NCBI GenBank assembly: GCA_964568075.1
Contig: CAZMOM010000016.1
Coordinates: 10,223-74,222 of the forward strand
Source: MnTg04 sp964568075
GTDB lineage: Bacteria; Pseudomonadota; Gammaproteobacteria; Steroidobacterales; MnTg04
Direction: 5' to 3'
DNA length: 64,000 bases
Shown: positions 25,416 to 33,062 of the stretch, piece after piece
Position numbering within the stretch: the stretch's first letter is position 1
How the letters are laid out: each line of letters starts with the position of its first letter
The notes under the pieces: model-generated
The model's input: only the letters and a program-made list of their open reading frames with translations
What the model was told of the DNA's origin: nothing
Database searches by the model: none
Position numbers and translations under genes: made by a program

Positions 25416-26831
25416 ATGAACGAACAGGCAGCATCCGCTACGGCGAAGCGCCAGTCACTACAGGGGCAGTGGACCACACGCATGGCCTTTATTCTCGCGG
25501 TCACCGGTTCGGCGGTCGGCCTCGGGAATATCTGGAAATTTCCTTATATTGCCGGTGAAAACGGGGGCGGGGCGTTCGTGCTGATTTATTTGCTCTGCGT
25601 ATTCATTGTGGGGTTACCCATCATGATGTCAGAGGTTCTTATCGGTCGACGGGGACGACGCAATCCGGTGACGACGATGAGGATTGTCGGCGAAGAGGAG
25701 GGCGGCAGTCGCAAATGGGCCCTGGTCGGTATCATGGGCATCGTCGCCGGTGTTTTTATTCTGTCGTTTTACAGCGTAATTGCCGGCTGGGCGATTTCCT
25801 ATATTTTTAGTAGCGCGGACGGCGCTTTCATTGACGCAAGTGCGGATACGGTCCAGGCGATCTTCAGGCGCTTATCGGGGAGCTGGAAACTCTCGGCGCT
25901 CTGGCACAGCATTTTTATCGTCATTACGGTTAGTGTCGTCGCGCAGGGGGTGCAGAGAGGTCTCGAACGGCTGGTTCGAATCCTGATGCCCGCCTTGCTT
26001 GTCTTGTTGCTGCTGCTCCTGGTATTCAGCATGAATTCCGGGTATTTCGGACAGGCTGTTGAGTTTATGTTTCGACCCAACTTCAGCGCACTGACGCCGC
26101 AAGGTGTTCTTATCGCGTTGGGCCACGCCTTTTTTACCCTGAGTCTCGGCATGGGGGCGGTCATGGCCTACGGCGCGTATTTGCCTGAAGGCACGTCGAT
26201 CACCAGCACGTCTATCATCGTTGCCCTCGCCGATACCGGAATCGCATTGATGGCCGGGCTGATTATTTTTCCTGTTGTGTTCGCCAACGGCTTGCAATCT
26301 GATGCAGGACCCGGGCTAATATTCCAGACTTTGCCACTGGCTTTCGGCCAGATGCCGGGCGGTTTGATATTCGGCACACTGTTCTTTGTATTACTGGCAT
26401 TTGCGGCCTGGACTTCATCGATCGGGATGATCGAGCCAGCCGTCGCCTGGATGACCGAGAGGAAGGGTATCAAGAGAGGAGTTGCCGCGACTGTTCTCGG
26501 CCTACTGACCTGGCTGGTCGGTTTTGGAACGGTGTTTTCCTTCAATATTTGGGAGGACAAGACCTTTCTAAAAGGCACTTTTTTCGCCAATATCGACCAC
26601 CTGATCAGTAATATTGCTTTGCCGCTTGGCGGTCTCCTGATCACGGTTTTCGCCGGCTGGATCATGTGCCGGAATTCGACCTCTGAAGAACTCGATTGTG
26701 GAACCGGTATTATCTATAAGGGCTGGCGTTTTCTCGCGCGCTATGTGACCCCGATCGCGGTCGTTCTGGTTTTGCTTGAGGCAGCCAGCGACGGCCTCGT
26801 GTCGGATTACATTTCACTGATCGGAGGTTAA
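25416..26831 (+). CDS. Sodium-dependent transporter, NSS/SNF family
   Basis: 471 residues with about 11-12 membrane helices. The first helix has the NSS signature FILAVTGSAVGLGNIWKFPYIAGENGGGAF (about residues 28-57, supplying sodium ligands around GSAVGLGN), followed by LPIMMSEVLIGRRG. Bacterial NSS proteins (LeuT, MhsT) are Na+-coupled importers of amino acids and related amines. The length of 471 fits the eleven- to twelve-helix bacterial members. It lies just before ratA, with GGAGG of ratA overlapping its last codons. The amino acid transported cannot be deduced. Confidence 0.92.
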   Translation: MNEQAASATAKRQSLQGQWTTRMAFILAVTGSAVGLGNIWKFPYIAGENGGGAFVLIYLLCVFIVGLPIMMSEVLIGRRGRRNPVTTMRIVGEEEGGSRKWALVGIMGIVAGVFILSFYSVIAGWAISYIFSSADGAFIDASADTVQAIFRRLSGSWKLSALWHSIFIVITVSVVAQGVQRGLERLVRILMPALLVLLLLLLVFSMNSGYFGQAVEFMFRPNFSALTPQGVLIALGHAFFTLSLGMGAVMAYGAYLPEGTSITSTSIIVALADTGIALMAGLIIFPVVFANGLQSDAGPGLIFQTLPLAFGQMPGGLIFGTLFFVLLAFAAWTSSIGMIEPAVAWMTERKGIKRGVAATVLGLLTWLVGFGTVFSFNIWEDKTFLKGTFFANIDHLISNIALPLGGLLITVFAGWIMCRNSTSEELDCGTGIIYKGWRFLARYVTPIAVVLVLLEAASDGLVSDYISLIGG

Positions 26832-26838
26832 AGCCTCG

Positions 26839-27273
26839 GTGAGAAGGATTCGGCGAAGCGCGCTGGTGCCGTATAGCGTCAGGCAGATGTTTTCGTTGGT
26901 CGACGATATTCCCCAATACTCCAGTTTTTTGCCCTGGTGCAGTAACGCCGAAGTTCTGACCCGTGAACCATGTCGGGTGCTTGCCCGGCTTGAAGTAAGC
27001 AAAGGCGCCTTCCGGAAGAGTTTCACCACGATCAATAGAATGGAGCCGTATTCGTGTATCCATATGGTAATGGAGAAGGGGCCGTTCAAAACGCTTGAGG
27101 GGCATTGGGTGTTTGAGGAGCTGCGGGACGACGCATGCAAAGTCGAGCTGGATTTGTCGTTCGAATTTTCCAATCCGATTATTTCGATCATACTTGGACC
27201 GCTGTTCGAGGATATTGGCAACACGCTCGTTGACGCATTTTCCCGTCGCGCTGAGGCCGTCTATGCCCGGTAA
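26839..27273 (+). CDS. ratA: RatA/COQ10-like START-domain protein
   Basis: 144 residues from a GTG at 26839, with GGAGG 12 bases upstream. The sequence SALVPYSVRQMFSLVDDIPQYSSFLPWC is the hallmark of the RatA/COQ10 family, with a SRPBCC/START lipid-binding fold. In E. coli RatA was described as a toxin that blocks 70S assembly, while COQ10 homologues bind ubiquinone; the second role looks at least as likely for a core gene next to rnfH. It overlaps rnfH by 11 bases. Confidence 0.9.
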   Translation: MRRIRRSALVPYSVRQMFSLVDDIPQYSSFLPWCSNAEVLTREPCRVLARLEVSKGAFRKSFTTINRMEPYSCIHMVMEKGPFKTLEGHWVFEELRDDACKVELDLSFEFSNPIISIILGPLFEDIGNTLVDAFSRRAEAVYAR

Positions 27274-27583
27274 GGAATATATCGATATTGAGGTCTCATA
27301 CGCAAATCCCGACCGGCAATTGATCGTTCCGGTTAGCGTGCCGCTTGGTACTACCGCGGAAGAAGCCGTCGAACTGTCCGCGATTTATAGTCAGTTTCAG
27401 GAAATCGACTCTGCGGACCTGGTTCTTGGGATATTCGGCAAGAGGGTTAAAGGTGATCGCGTCCTCGGGCAAGGGGAACGGGTGGAAATCTATCGGCCGT
27501 TGAAAGCGGATCCGCGCGATGTCAGGCGGCAACTGGCCGAGCAGGGGAAAACCATGGGGCGGAGCAGAAAAGAGGCTCAGTAG
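27263..27583 (+). CDS. rnfH: RnfH family ubiquitin-like protein
   Basis: 106 residues from the ATG at 27263, within the last codons of ratA. It shows the beta-grasp pattern IDIEVSYANPDRQLIVPVSVPLGTTAEEAVELSAI and RVEIYRPLKADPRDVRRQLAEQG, diagnostic for RnfH/UPF0125 (RatB). Its function is unknown; the name comes from association with rnf in some species. The coupling to ratA is conserved. The 3' end overlaps the end of bamE by seven bases. Confidence 0.92.
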   Translation: MPGKEYIDIEVSYANPDRQLIVPVSVPLGTTAEEAVELSAIYSQFQEIDSADLVLGIFGKRVKGDRVLGQGERVEIYRPLKADPRDVRRQLAEQGKTMGRSRKEAQ

Positions 27584-27951
27584 CCAGGACTCTCCCGGGT
27601 CTCGGGTTGGTTTGCCGATTTGTCGATTTTGCTGACCGTGTCGCCGTGAAAAAACACGATGATATGCTGGGACGTCACCAATTCTGTCTTGCCGGTCTTG
27701 AAATAGTAAAAGTAGTCCCAGCGGTCTTCATCGAACGGATTATTGACCAGCGGAGTTCCCAGCAGAAATCGCACCTGGGTACGCGTCATGCCAACTTCAA
27801 TCTGTTCCACGACGTCGGCGTCCAGCAAATTTCCTTGCTGGATATTGATTCGATACACGCAGCCGCTGACGACGAACATCATTGCCAGGCAAGGCGCGAT
27901 CAAAGTCAGGCGGTGGTTGACCGCCAAAGTGTTCCTGATTCGGTTTTTCAT
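27577..27951 (-). CDS. bamE: Outer membrane assembly lipoprotein BamE
   Basis: 124 residues from the ATG at 27951. The signal peptide ends in lipobox VSGC (28-31), and the mature part has VEQIEVGMTRTQVRFLLGTPLVNNPFDEDRWDYFYYF, the BamE/SmpA/OmlA signature. It belongs to the BAM complex that inserts beta-barrel proteins into the outer membrane. It is transcribed divergently from fur, a common gammaproteobacterial arrangement, and converges with rnfH. Confidence 0.95.
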   Translation of the reverse strand: MKNRIRNTLAVNHRLTLIAPCLAMMFVVSGCVYRINIQQGNLLDADVVEQIEVGMTRTQVRFLLGTPLVNNPFDEDRWDYFYYFKTGKTELVTSQHIIVFFHGDTVSKIDKSANQPETRESPGY

Positions 27952-28058
27952 GGACGGCAATAGTCCCACACTTGATATTTTGTGTGCAGAACCGTCTGCA
28001 GCAAGTGAGCGAGCGTGGCATCATACCGCATCAGACGCGACTACAGTCAGGAAATTAG

Positions 28059-28487
28059 ATGGAGCGCAACGACCTCAGAAAAGCCGGCCTTAAAGTCACT
28101 TTACCGCGCATGAGAATTCTGTCCATTCTGGAAAGCTGCGAGCAGCGGCATATGAGTGCGGAGGACATTTATAAATCACTCCTGGAAGCTGAAGGGGATA
28201 TCGGCCTGGCTACTGTGTACCGCGTTTTGACTCAGTTTGAGGCGGCCGGGCTGGTGTCGAGACATAACTTCGAAGGCGGGCATTCGGTCTTCGAACTGGA
28301 TACCGGAGAACATCACGACCATATCGTCTGCAATGACTGCGGGCATGTTGAAGAATTCATGAGTCCGATTATCGAAAAACAGCAGGAGGAGATTGCGAGC
28401 GAACACGGCTTCAGTCTCTTCGAACATTCAATGATTCTCTACGGGCGATGCAAAACTCCGAACTGCCCGCATCGGAAAAAGAAATAG
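28059..28487 (+). CDS. fur: Ferric uptake regulator Fur
   Basis: 142 residues, with AGGA eight bases before the ATG. It has an N-terminal winged helix (RKAGLKVTLPRMRILSILE, then TVYRVLTQFEAAGLV recognition helix) and the metal-binding region HHDHIVCNDCGHVEEF with the paired CxxC. A second Cys pair lies near the C-terminus (CKTPNCPH). It represses iron uptake genes when loaded with Fe2+. No clear Fur box is visible in its own promoter region (27952-28058). Confidence 0.97.
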   Translation: MERNDLRKAGLKVTLPRMRILSILESCEQRHMSAEDIYKSLLEAEGDIGLATVYRVLTQFEAAGLVSRHNFEGGHSVFELDTGEHHDHIVCNDCGHVEEFMSPIIEKQQEEIASEHGFSLFEHSMILYGRCKTPNCPHRKKK

Positions 28488-28499
28488 CAGACTCCTGGG

Positions 28500-28535
28500 C
28501 CGGAAGCTAGTGCCGCTCAGACTCCTAGCTTCCGG
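28500..28535. other. Hairpin between convergent fur and recN
   Basis: CCGGAAGCTAG (28500-28510) and CTAGCTTCCGG (28525-28535) form a perfect 11-bp stem with a 14-base loop. The right arm contains the recN stop codon. No long T-run follows on either strand, so it may be a weak bidirectional terminator or a 3'-end stabilising hairpin. Confidence 0.5.
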
Positions 28536-30201
28536 TTGCCTGGGCGATCATTTCCCGCGCATGATCCCGGGTCTTGGCCGTGATATCCACACCACCCAGC
28601 ATACGAGCCAGCTCCTCGACTTTTTCTTCTCCTTCCAACCGGGTCAGGACTGTCCGCGTGGTTTTCCCATCGGTGATCTTGATAATTCGTAAATGCTGAT
28701 GTGACTGACTGGCTACCTGTGGCAAATGCGTAACGCACACCACCTGGCAGTGCTCCCCGAGATCCCGCAAGCGTCTGCCTACAATTTCGGCGACACCACC
28801 GCCGATGCCGCTGTCGACTTCGTCGAAAATCAGGCTCGGAATCTTGCTGGCGCCTGCCAGGATGACCTGAATAGCCAGGCTGATACGGGATAATTCACCG
28901 CCCGAAGCGACTTTGGCAATAGCCTGTTCAGGTTGTCCTGGATTTGCCGCGACGAGAAAATCGACTTCATCCATTCCTTGTGCCGAATAATCGGCTTCAT
29001 TCGTTTCGATGATTCGACAAACAAACCGGCCGCCCGGCATGCCGAGTTGTTGCATGACCGCGCTGACTTCCCCGGTTAGTTTTTTCGCATTTTGCTTGCG
29101 TACCTTGGACAGCTTTTTGGCGCTGGTCAGATAATTGGCTTTTGTCCGGACAACGATCTCCGTGAGTTCTTCAAGACGGCCCTCCGCATTTTCCAGATCG
29201 GCCAGCTCCATATGAAGCTTCTCAGGATGCAGGTGCAGCTGGCTGGGTTCCAACCGGTGTTTGCGAGCCAGATCATGCACGCTGTCCAATCGTGACTCCA
29301 CCTGTGCCAGGCGGGCGGGGTCAATCTCCAGCGCACCAAGATAGTTGCGAAGGTCCTCCGCCGCTTCCTTAATCTGAATATCTGCATCGCTGACCAGGTC
29401 GAGAGCTGTCTTGAGTGACGAATCCAACTCTACCGCTTCGGATAACAGGCTGTTTATTCGCGTTATGAGGGATTGCGCCGAGTTTGTCTCGTCCTCAAAT
29501 AACAACTGAAGCGCTTGCTGAGTTTTTTCGATCAACCTCCCGGAATGAGCAAGCTTCTTACGTTCCGACTCAAGTTCCTCGAGCTCTCCGGCTGCCAGCG
29601 ACAGGGCATCGAGCTCACGAACCTGGTAACGCAACAAATCCAGCCTCGCTTCCCGGTCCTGTTGCATGTCCTGCATCGCCTTGAGGTTCGCAGCGGCCGC
29701 TTTCCATTGACGGAAAAACCTGGCGACCTCATCGTTCAAATCGAAGTGGGCGCCGTGTGTGTCCAACAGGTCCATTTGGGTTCGTCTTTTGAGCAGCGAC
29801 TGGTGGGCATGCTGCCCATGAATATCGACCAGCTGCGCGCCCAACTCGGTCAAGGAGCGCAGCGGGACGGATTGACCGTTGATAAACGATTTTGATCTGC
29901 CTTCGCGGCCGACGACCCTGCGCAGTATGCATTCGTCTTCGGAATCCAGCGCCTGTTCTTTAAGCCAGGTCAGAGCCGCAGAGCTATCGTTAATTTCGAA
30001 ACTTGCAGTTATCTCGACTCGGTCCGCACCATGCCTGATGGTGGCGCTATCCGCCCGGTCACCCAGGACCAGACCCAGCGCTCCCACCAAGATGGATTTA
30101 CCCGCACCGGTTTCTCCGGTCAGAACAGTCATGCCAGGGCTCAATTCCAGCTCGGCCTCATCGATAATCGCAAAATTTCGTATATGGATATGGGTCAGCA
30201 C
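28525..30201 (-). CDS. recN: DNA repair ATPase RecN
   Basis: 558 residues, standard length. It has Walker A GETGAGKS (about residues 29-36), a long central coiled coil (about 165-370), the ABC signature SGGELSRISLAIQ and Walker B LIFDEVDSGIGG, followed by the D-loop and VTHLPQVA switch. RecN is an SMC-like protein acting in recombinational repair of double-strand breaks. It starts eight bases after nadK, so it is in an operon with it. No LexA box is evident directly before recN; if SOS control exists it must act upstream of nadK. Confidence 0.97.
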   Translation of the reverse strand: MLTHIHIRNFAIIDEAELELSPGMTVLTGETGAGKSILVGALGLVLGDRADSATIRHGADRVEITASFEINDSSAALTWLKEQALDSEDECILRRVVGREGRSKSFINGQSVPLRSLTELGAQLVDIHGQHAHQSLLKRRTQMDLLDTHGAHFDLNDEVARFFRQWKAAAANLKAMQDMQQDREARLDLLRYQVRELDALSLAAGELEELESERKKLAHSGRLIEKTQQALQLLFEDETNSAQSLITRINSLLSEAVELDSSLKTALDLVSDADIQIKEAAEDLRNYLGALEIDPARLAQVESRLDSVHDLARKHRLEPSQLHLHPEKLHMELADLENAEGRLEELTEIVVRTKANYLTSAKKLSKVRKQNAKKLTGEVSAVMQQLGMPGGRFVCRIIETNEADYSAQGMDEVDFLVAANPGQPEQAIAKVASGGELSRISLAIQVILAGASKIPSLIFDEVDSGIGGGVAEIVGRRLRDLGEHCQVVCVTHLPQVASQSHQHLRIIKITDGKTTRTVLTRLEGEEKVEELARMLGGVDITAKTRDHAREMIAQATGS

Positions 30202-30209
30202 GGTATTGT

Positions 30210-31109
30210 CTAACTCGTTTCGGGTTCGTTGCTGCGGCTACTGTGCCCCCACCGTAACTTGGAACGGAGCATGCGGTAGTAGTCATATTCGGCGGGGTGG
30301 ATCAGCGTAAGCCGATGCTCGCTGGCCTGAATCGTAAGGGTTTGTTTTTCATCCATATTGCCCAGCAGCCGGCCGTCACAAAAAATCGGTACTTTGCCGC
30401 CCGGCGAGCGAGCGAGTCGCAGCTTTATTTCCGAACTGGCAGGAACGGCGATCGGCCGGTCGCTCAGCGTGTGCGGACAAACGGGGACCAGCAGCAACGC
30501 GTCCAGCGACGGTTGAATAATAGGTCCCCCGCACGACAGGGCGTACGCCGTCGAGCCGGTCGCGGTGGCTACAATCAGGCCGTCGCCGGTATGGGTGTTC
30601 ACATAACGGCCGTCGACGGTGGTCTCGATATCGACCATGCGGCCGGTTTCAGATCGCTGAATCACCACATCATTCAGGGCATTCAGCTTGATGGTTTTGT
30701 TGCCGTCGATCAGGCTGGCATTGAGAAACAGGCGCTGGTCCCGTGTGTAATTGCCCGCCAGGATGTCGTCTAACTTGGGCAGCATGTCGGCCTGACCAAT
30801 ATCGGTCAGAAAGCCCAGCCGCCCGCGGTTGACACCGAGTACCGGCGTCGTGCTGTCCGCGAGTAACATTGCTGCATTCAGCATCGTTCCGTCCCCGCCA
30901 ATCGCGATCAGCAGATCCGCGTTTGCGCCGAATTTTTCCGGATCACAGGCTTTCGTACCGGGCAGATCGATCTTATCCGCGATACCGCCGGGCAACAGTA
31001 CCTCACAGCCAACGCCCAGCAAATGCCGGCCGAGCGACCGCATGACCTTGGCTGCGGAGTCCTCCCGGTGTTTGCCGACCAGGGCTATTTTTTTGAATTC
31101 GGCACTCAT
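30210..31109 (-). CDS. nadK: NAD kinase
   Basis: 299 residues from the ATG at 31109 (MSAEFKKIALVGK); the frame is open to 31181, but the extension is not family-like. Landmarks: LIAIGGDGTMLNAAMLL (GGDG ATP/NAD site), LGVNRGRLGFLTD, LNDVVIQR (NE/D motif) and the C-terminal all-beta domain with TGSTAYALSCGGPII. It phosphorylates NAD to NADP. It is divergent from hrcA and cotranscribed with recN. Confidence 0.96.
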   Translation of the reverse strand: MSAEFKKIALVGKHREDSAAKVMRSLGRHLLGVGCEVLLPGGIADKIDLPGTKACDPEKFGANADLLIAIGGDGTMLNAAMLLADSTTPVLGVNRGRLGFLTDIGQADMLPKLDDILAGNYTRDQRLFLNASLIDGNKTIKLNALNDVVIQRSETGRMVDIETTVDGRYVNTHTGDGLIVATATGSTAYALSCGGPIIQPSLDALLLVPVCPHTLSDRPIAVPASSEIKLRLARSPGGKVPIFCDGRLLGNMDEKQTLTIQASEHRLTLIHPAEYDYYRMLRSKLRWGHSSRSNEPETS

Positions 31110-31185
31110 ATTCTGTTCGCGCTTTTGTAGCATGTTGGTGTTTTCGCCGCCAGAGGGCAATTCTGGGCGTATGCTGATCACCCGC

Positions 31186-31214
31186 TTGACAGTTTATCAA
31201 GCGCGTTGATAGTT
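31186..31214 (+). promoter_or_regulatory. Candidate sigma-70 promoter upstream of hrcA
   Basis: TTGACA at 31186-31191, a 17-base spacer and ATAGTT at 31209-31214. The -35 is perfect and the -10 is weak. It lies 54 bases before the hrcA ATG. No CIRCE element and no clear sigma-32 promoter were found in 31110-31267. Confidence 0.4.
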
Positions 31215-31267
31215 TTCTTTTTGTGGTCCTGGCCGGGAGCTGCCATTGAAGGCGGGTTAGAATCCTG

Positions 31268-32326
31268 ATGAAAAAAGAGACTCCAGATCAAATGCCAAAT
31301 GAGCGCGCCCGCCGACTATTAAAAATTTTGGTAGAGCGTTACATTAAGCAAGGGCAACCGGTCGGTTCACGCACTCTGGCCAGGGGATCCGGCCTGGATC
31401 TCAGTTCTGCGACAATTAGAAATGTCATGGCCGACCTTGAGGAGCAGGGATTTATCACTGCCCCGCACACCTCGGCGGGGCGGATACCGACGCAGAAAGG
31501 TTACCGGCTTTTTGTCGATACGCTGATCAAGCTGAAGCCACCGACGGGCCGGGAGTTGCTCAGTCTTGAAAAACGACTTGCCAGGCGCAGGAAGGACGCC
31601 AAAAGCCTGGTGGAATCGACCAGCAATATTTTATCGAGCCTGACCCACCTGGCCGGAATCGTTACGGTACCGAGACAGCCTCATGCGGCGTTGAGTCAGA
31701 TCGAGTTTTTGCCATTATCCGATCGTCGGGTACTCGCCATCCTGGTGGTCAATAAAGATGAGGTGCAAAACTGCGTACTTCATCTCGACAGAGATTTTTC
31801 CAGTGACGAGCTCAGGCAGGCGGCAAATTTCCTGAATCAGGAATTCGCCGGTCGCGAGCTTGACGATGTTCGCCACAGAATGCTGGAACGGTTGCAGGAG
31901 ACGCGGGCAAGCATGGACCGGCTGATGGCCGACGCCATACAGATGGCCAGCGCAGCCCTGATGCCGGATCAGGCAGATCATAACGAGTTCGTCATGGCGG
32001 GGCAGACCAACCTGATGGACATCGCAGACTTATCTGATGTCGATAAGCTACGGGAACTATTTGATGGATTTACGCGCCAGCGCGATATTCTTCATTTGCT
32101 GGACAAGAGCCTGGCCGCAGGTGGTGTGCAGATATTTATCGGCCAGGAGTCTGGCTACCACATGCTGAACGAATGCAGCCTTGTTGCCGCCCCTTACGAG
32201 GTTGACCACGAAGTGGTCGGCGTACTCGGAGTGATCGGCCCGACCCGCATGGCCTACGAACGCATCATTCCGATTGTGGATGTGACGGCCAAAATGCTGG
32301 GCATGGCCTTGAACTCCAGATTCTGA
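31268..32326 (+). CDS. hrcA: Heat-inducible transcription repressor HrcA
   Basis: 352 residues. It has an N-terminal winged helix (RARRLLKILVERYIKQGQPVGSRTL, SSATIRNVMADLEEQGFITAPHTSAGRIPT) and a C-terminal GAF-like dimerisation and inserted domain ending in IGPTRMAYERIIPIVDVTAKML. HrcA binds CIRCE operators and depends on GroEL for activity. It heads hrcA-grpE-dnaK-dnaJ. The start ATG at 31268 has only a weak ribosome binding site; an internal ATG at 31292 is possible. Confidence 0.96.
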   Translation: MKKETPDQMPNERARRLLKILVERYIKQGQPVGSRTLARGSGLDLSSATIRNVMADLEEQGFITAPHTSAGRIPTQKGYRLFVDTLIKLKPPTGRELLSLEKRLARRRKDAKSLVESTSNILSSLTHLAGIVTVPRQPHAALSQIEFLPLSDRRVLAILVVNKDEVQNCVLHLDRDFSSDELRQAANFLNQEFAGRELDDVRHRMLERLQETRASMDRLMADAIQMASAALMPDQADHNEFVMAGQTNLMDIADLSDVDKLRELFDGFTRQRDILHLLDKSLAAGGVQIFIGQESGYHMLNECSLVAAPYEVDHEVVGVLGVIGPTRMAYERIIPIVDVTAKMLGMALNSRF

Positions 32327-32402
32327 TCCCCATAAACGGTTCGCAGTCGCTAACAGGTCTGAAGCGATTTGCTGCACCCTGTTGAATCCGGAGATTGAGC
32401 AA

Positions 32403-32996
32403 ATGAGCACCAAGAAAAAGAAGCCTGACGATGGTCAGGATAAAGCACAGAAACCCGGCAACGGCGAGGACAGCAAGAGGAAAGATGATAAAGAAACGCC
32501 GCAACTGACCCAGGCCGAGCGCGAACTGATCGATGCGCAAGACAAGGCCGAAGAGAACCGGGAGCTGTATCTGCGCGCGGCGGCGGAACTGGAGAATGTC
32601 CGCAAGCGCAGCCAGCGAGAAATTGAAAACGCGCGCCGCTACGGGATAGAGCGTTTCGCGCAAGAGTTACTGGGCGTGAAAGACAGTCTGGAAATGGGTC
32701 TTGAGGCAGCCAGCGAGGCATCCACCGTGGAGGCCCTGATGCAGGGAAAGCAGGCCACGCTGAAGCAGCTCGAGCAGTTGCTGGAAAGATTCAGCATTAG
32801 CGAACTGAACCCGATCGGCGAGGCGTTCGATCCTGACCTTCACGAAGCCATGGCAACCCAGCCGAGCGAGGAATTCCAGCCGGGGCAGGTGATGATCGTG
32901 ATACAGAAAGGCTACCGTATCCATGACCGACTGCTGAGACCTGCACGCGTCATTATCGCCAAAGAGGTGGAAAATCAAGAAGCTACCAAGTCTTGA
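32403..32996 (+). CDS. grpE: Nucleotide exchange factor GrpE
   Basis: 197 residues from the ATG at 32403 (GGAG about 11 bases upstream). A charged, disordered N-terminus precedes a long coiled coil (DAQDKAEENRELYLRAAAELENVRKRSQREIENARRYG), then the C-terminal beta domain (FDPDLHEAMATQPSEEFQPGQVMIVIQKGYRIHDRLLRPARVIIA). It promotes ADP release from DnaK. It sits between hrcA and dnaK. Confidence 0.97.
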   Translation: MSTKKKKPDDGQDKAQKPGNGEDSKRKDDKETPQLTQAERELIDAQDKAEENRELYLRAAAELENVRKRSQREIENARRYGIERFAQELLGVKDSLEMGLEAASEASTVEALMQGKQATLKQLEQLLERFSISELNPIGEAFDPDLHEAMATQPSEEFQPGQVMIVIQKGYRIHDRLLRPARVIIAKEVENQEATKS

Positions 32997-33062
32997 AGTT
33001 TTCGCCGGGCGGCACCATTTAGTTCAGTAATCGATTTTTAAGTATTTTTTTGGAGACAATCA

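Noticed and set aside
26839..27583. ratA-rnfH as a toxin-antitoxin system
   Set aside because: The pair is part of a conserved core neighbourhood; rnfH is not an established antitoxin and RatA is a COQ10-like START protein, so a defence or addiction role is not supported.
31105..31125. GGCACTCAT near the nadK start as a CIRCE half site
   Set aside because: Only one half resembles the motif, it is part of the nadK start codons, and no GAGTGC partner follows at nine bases.
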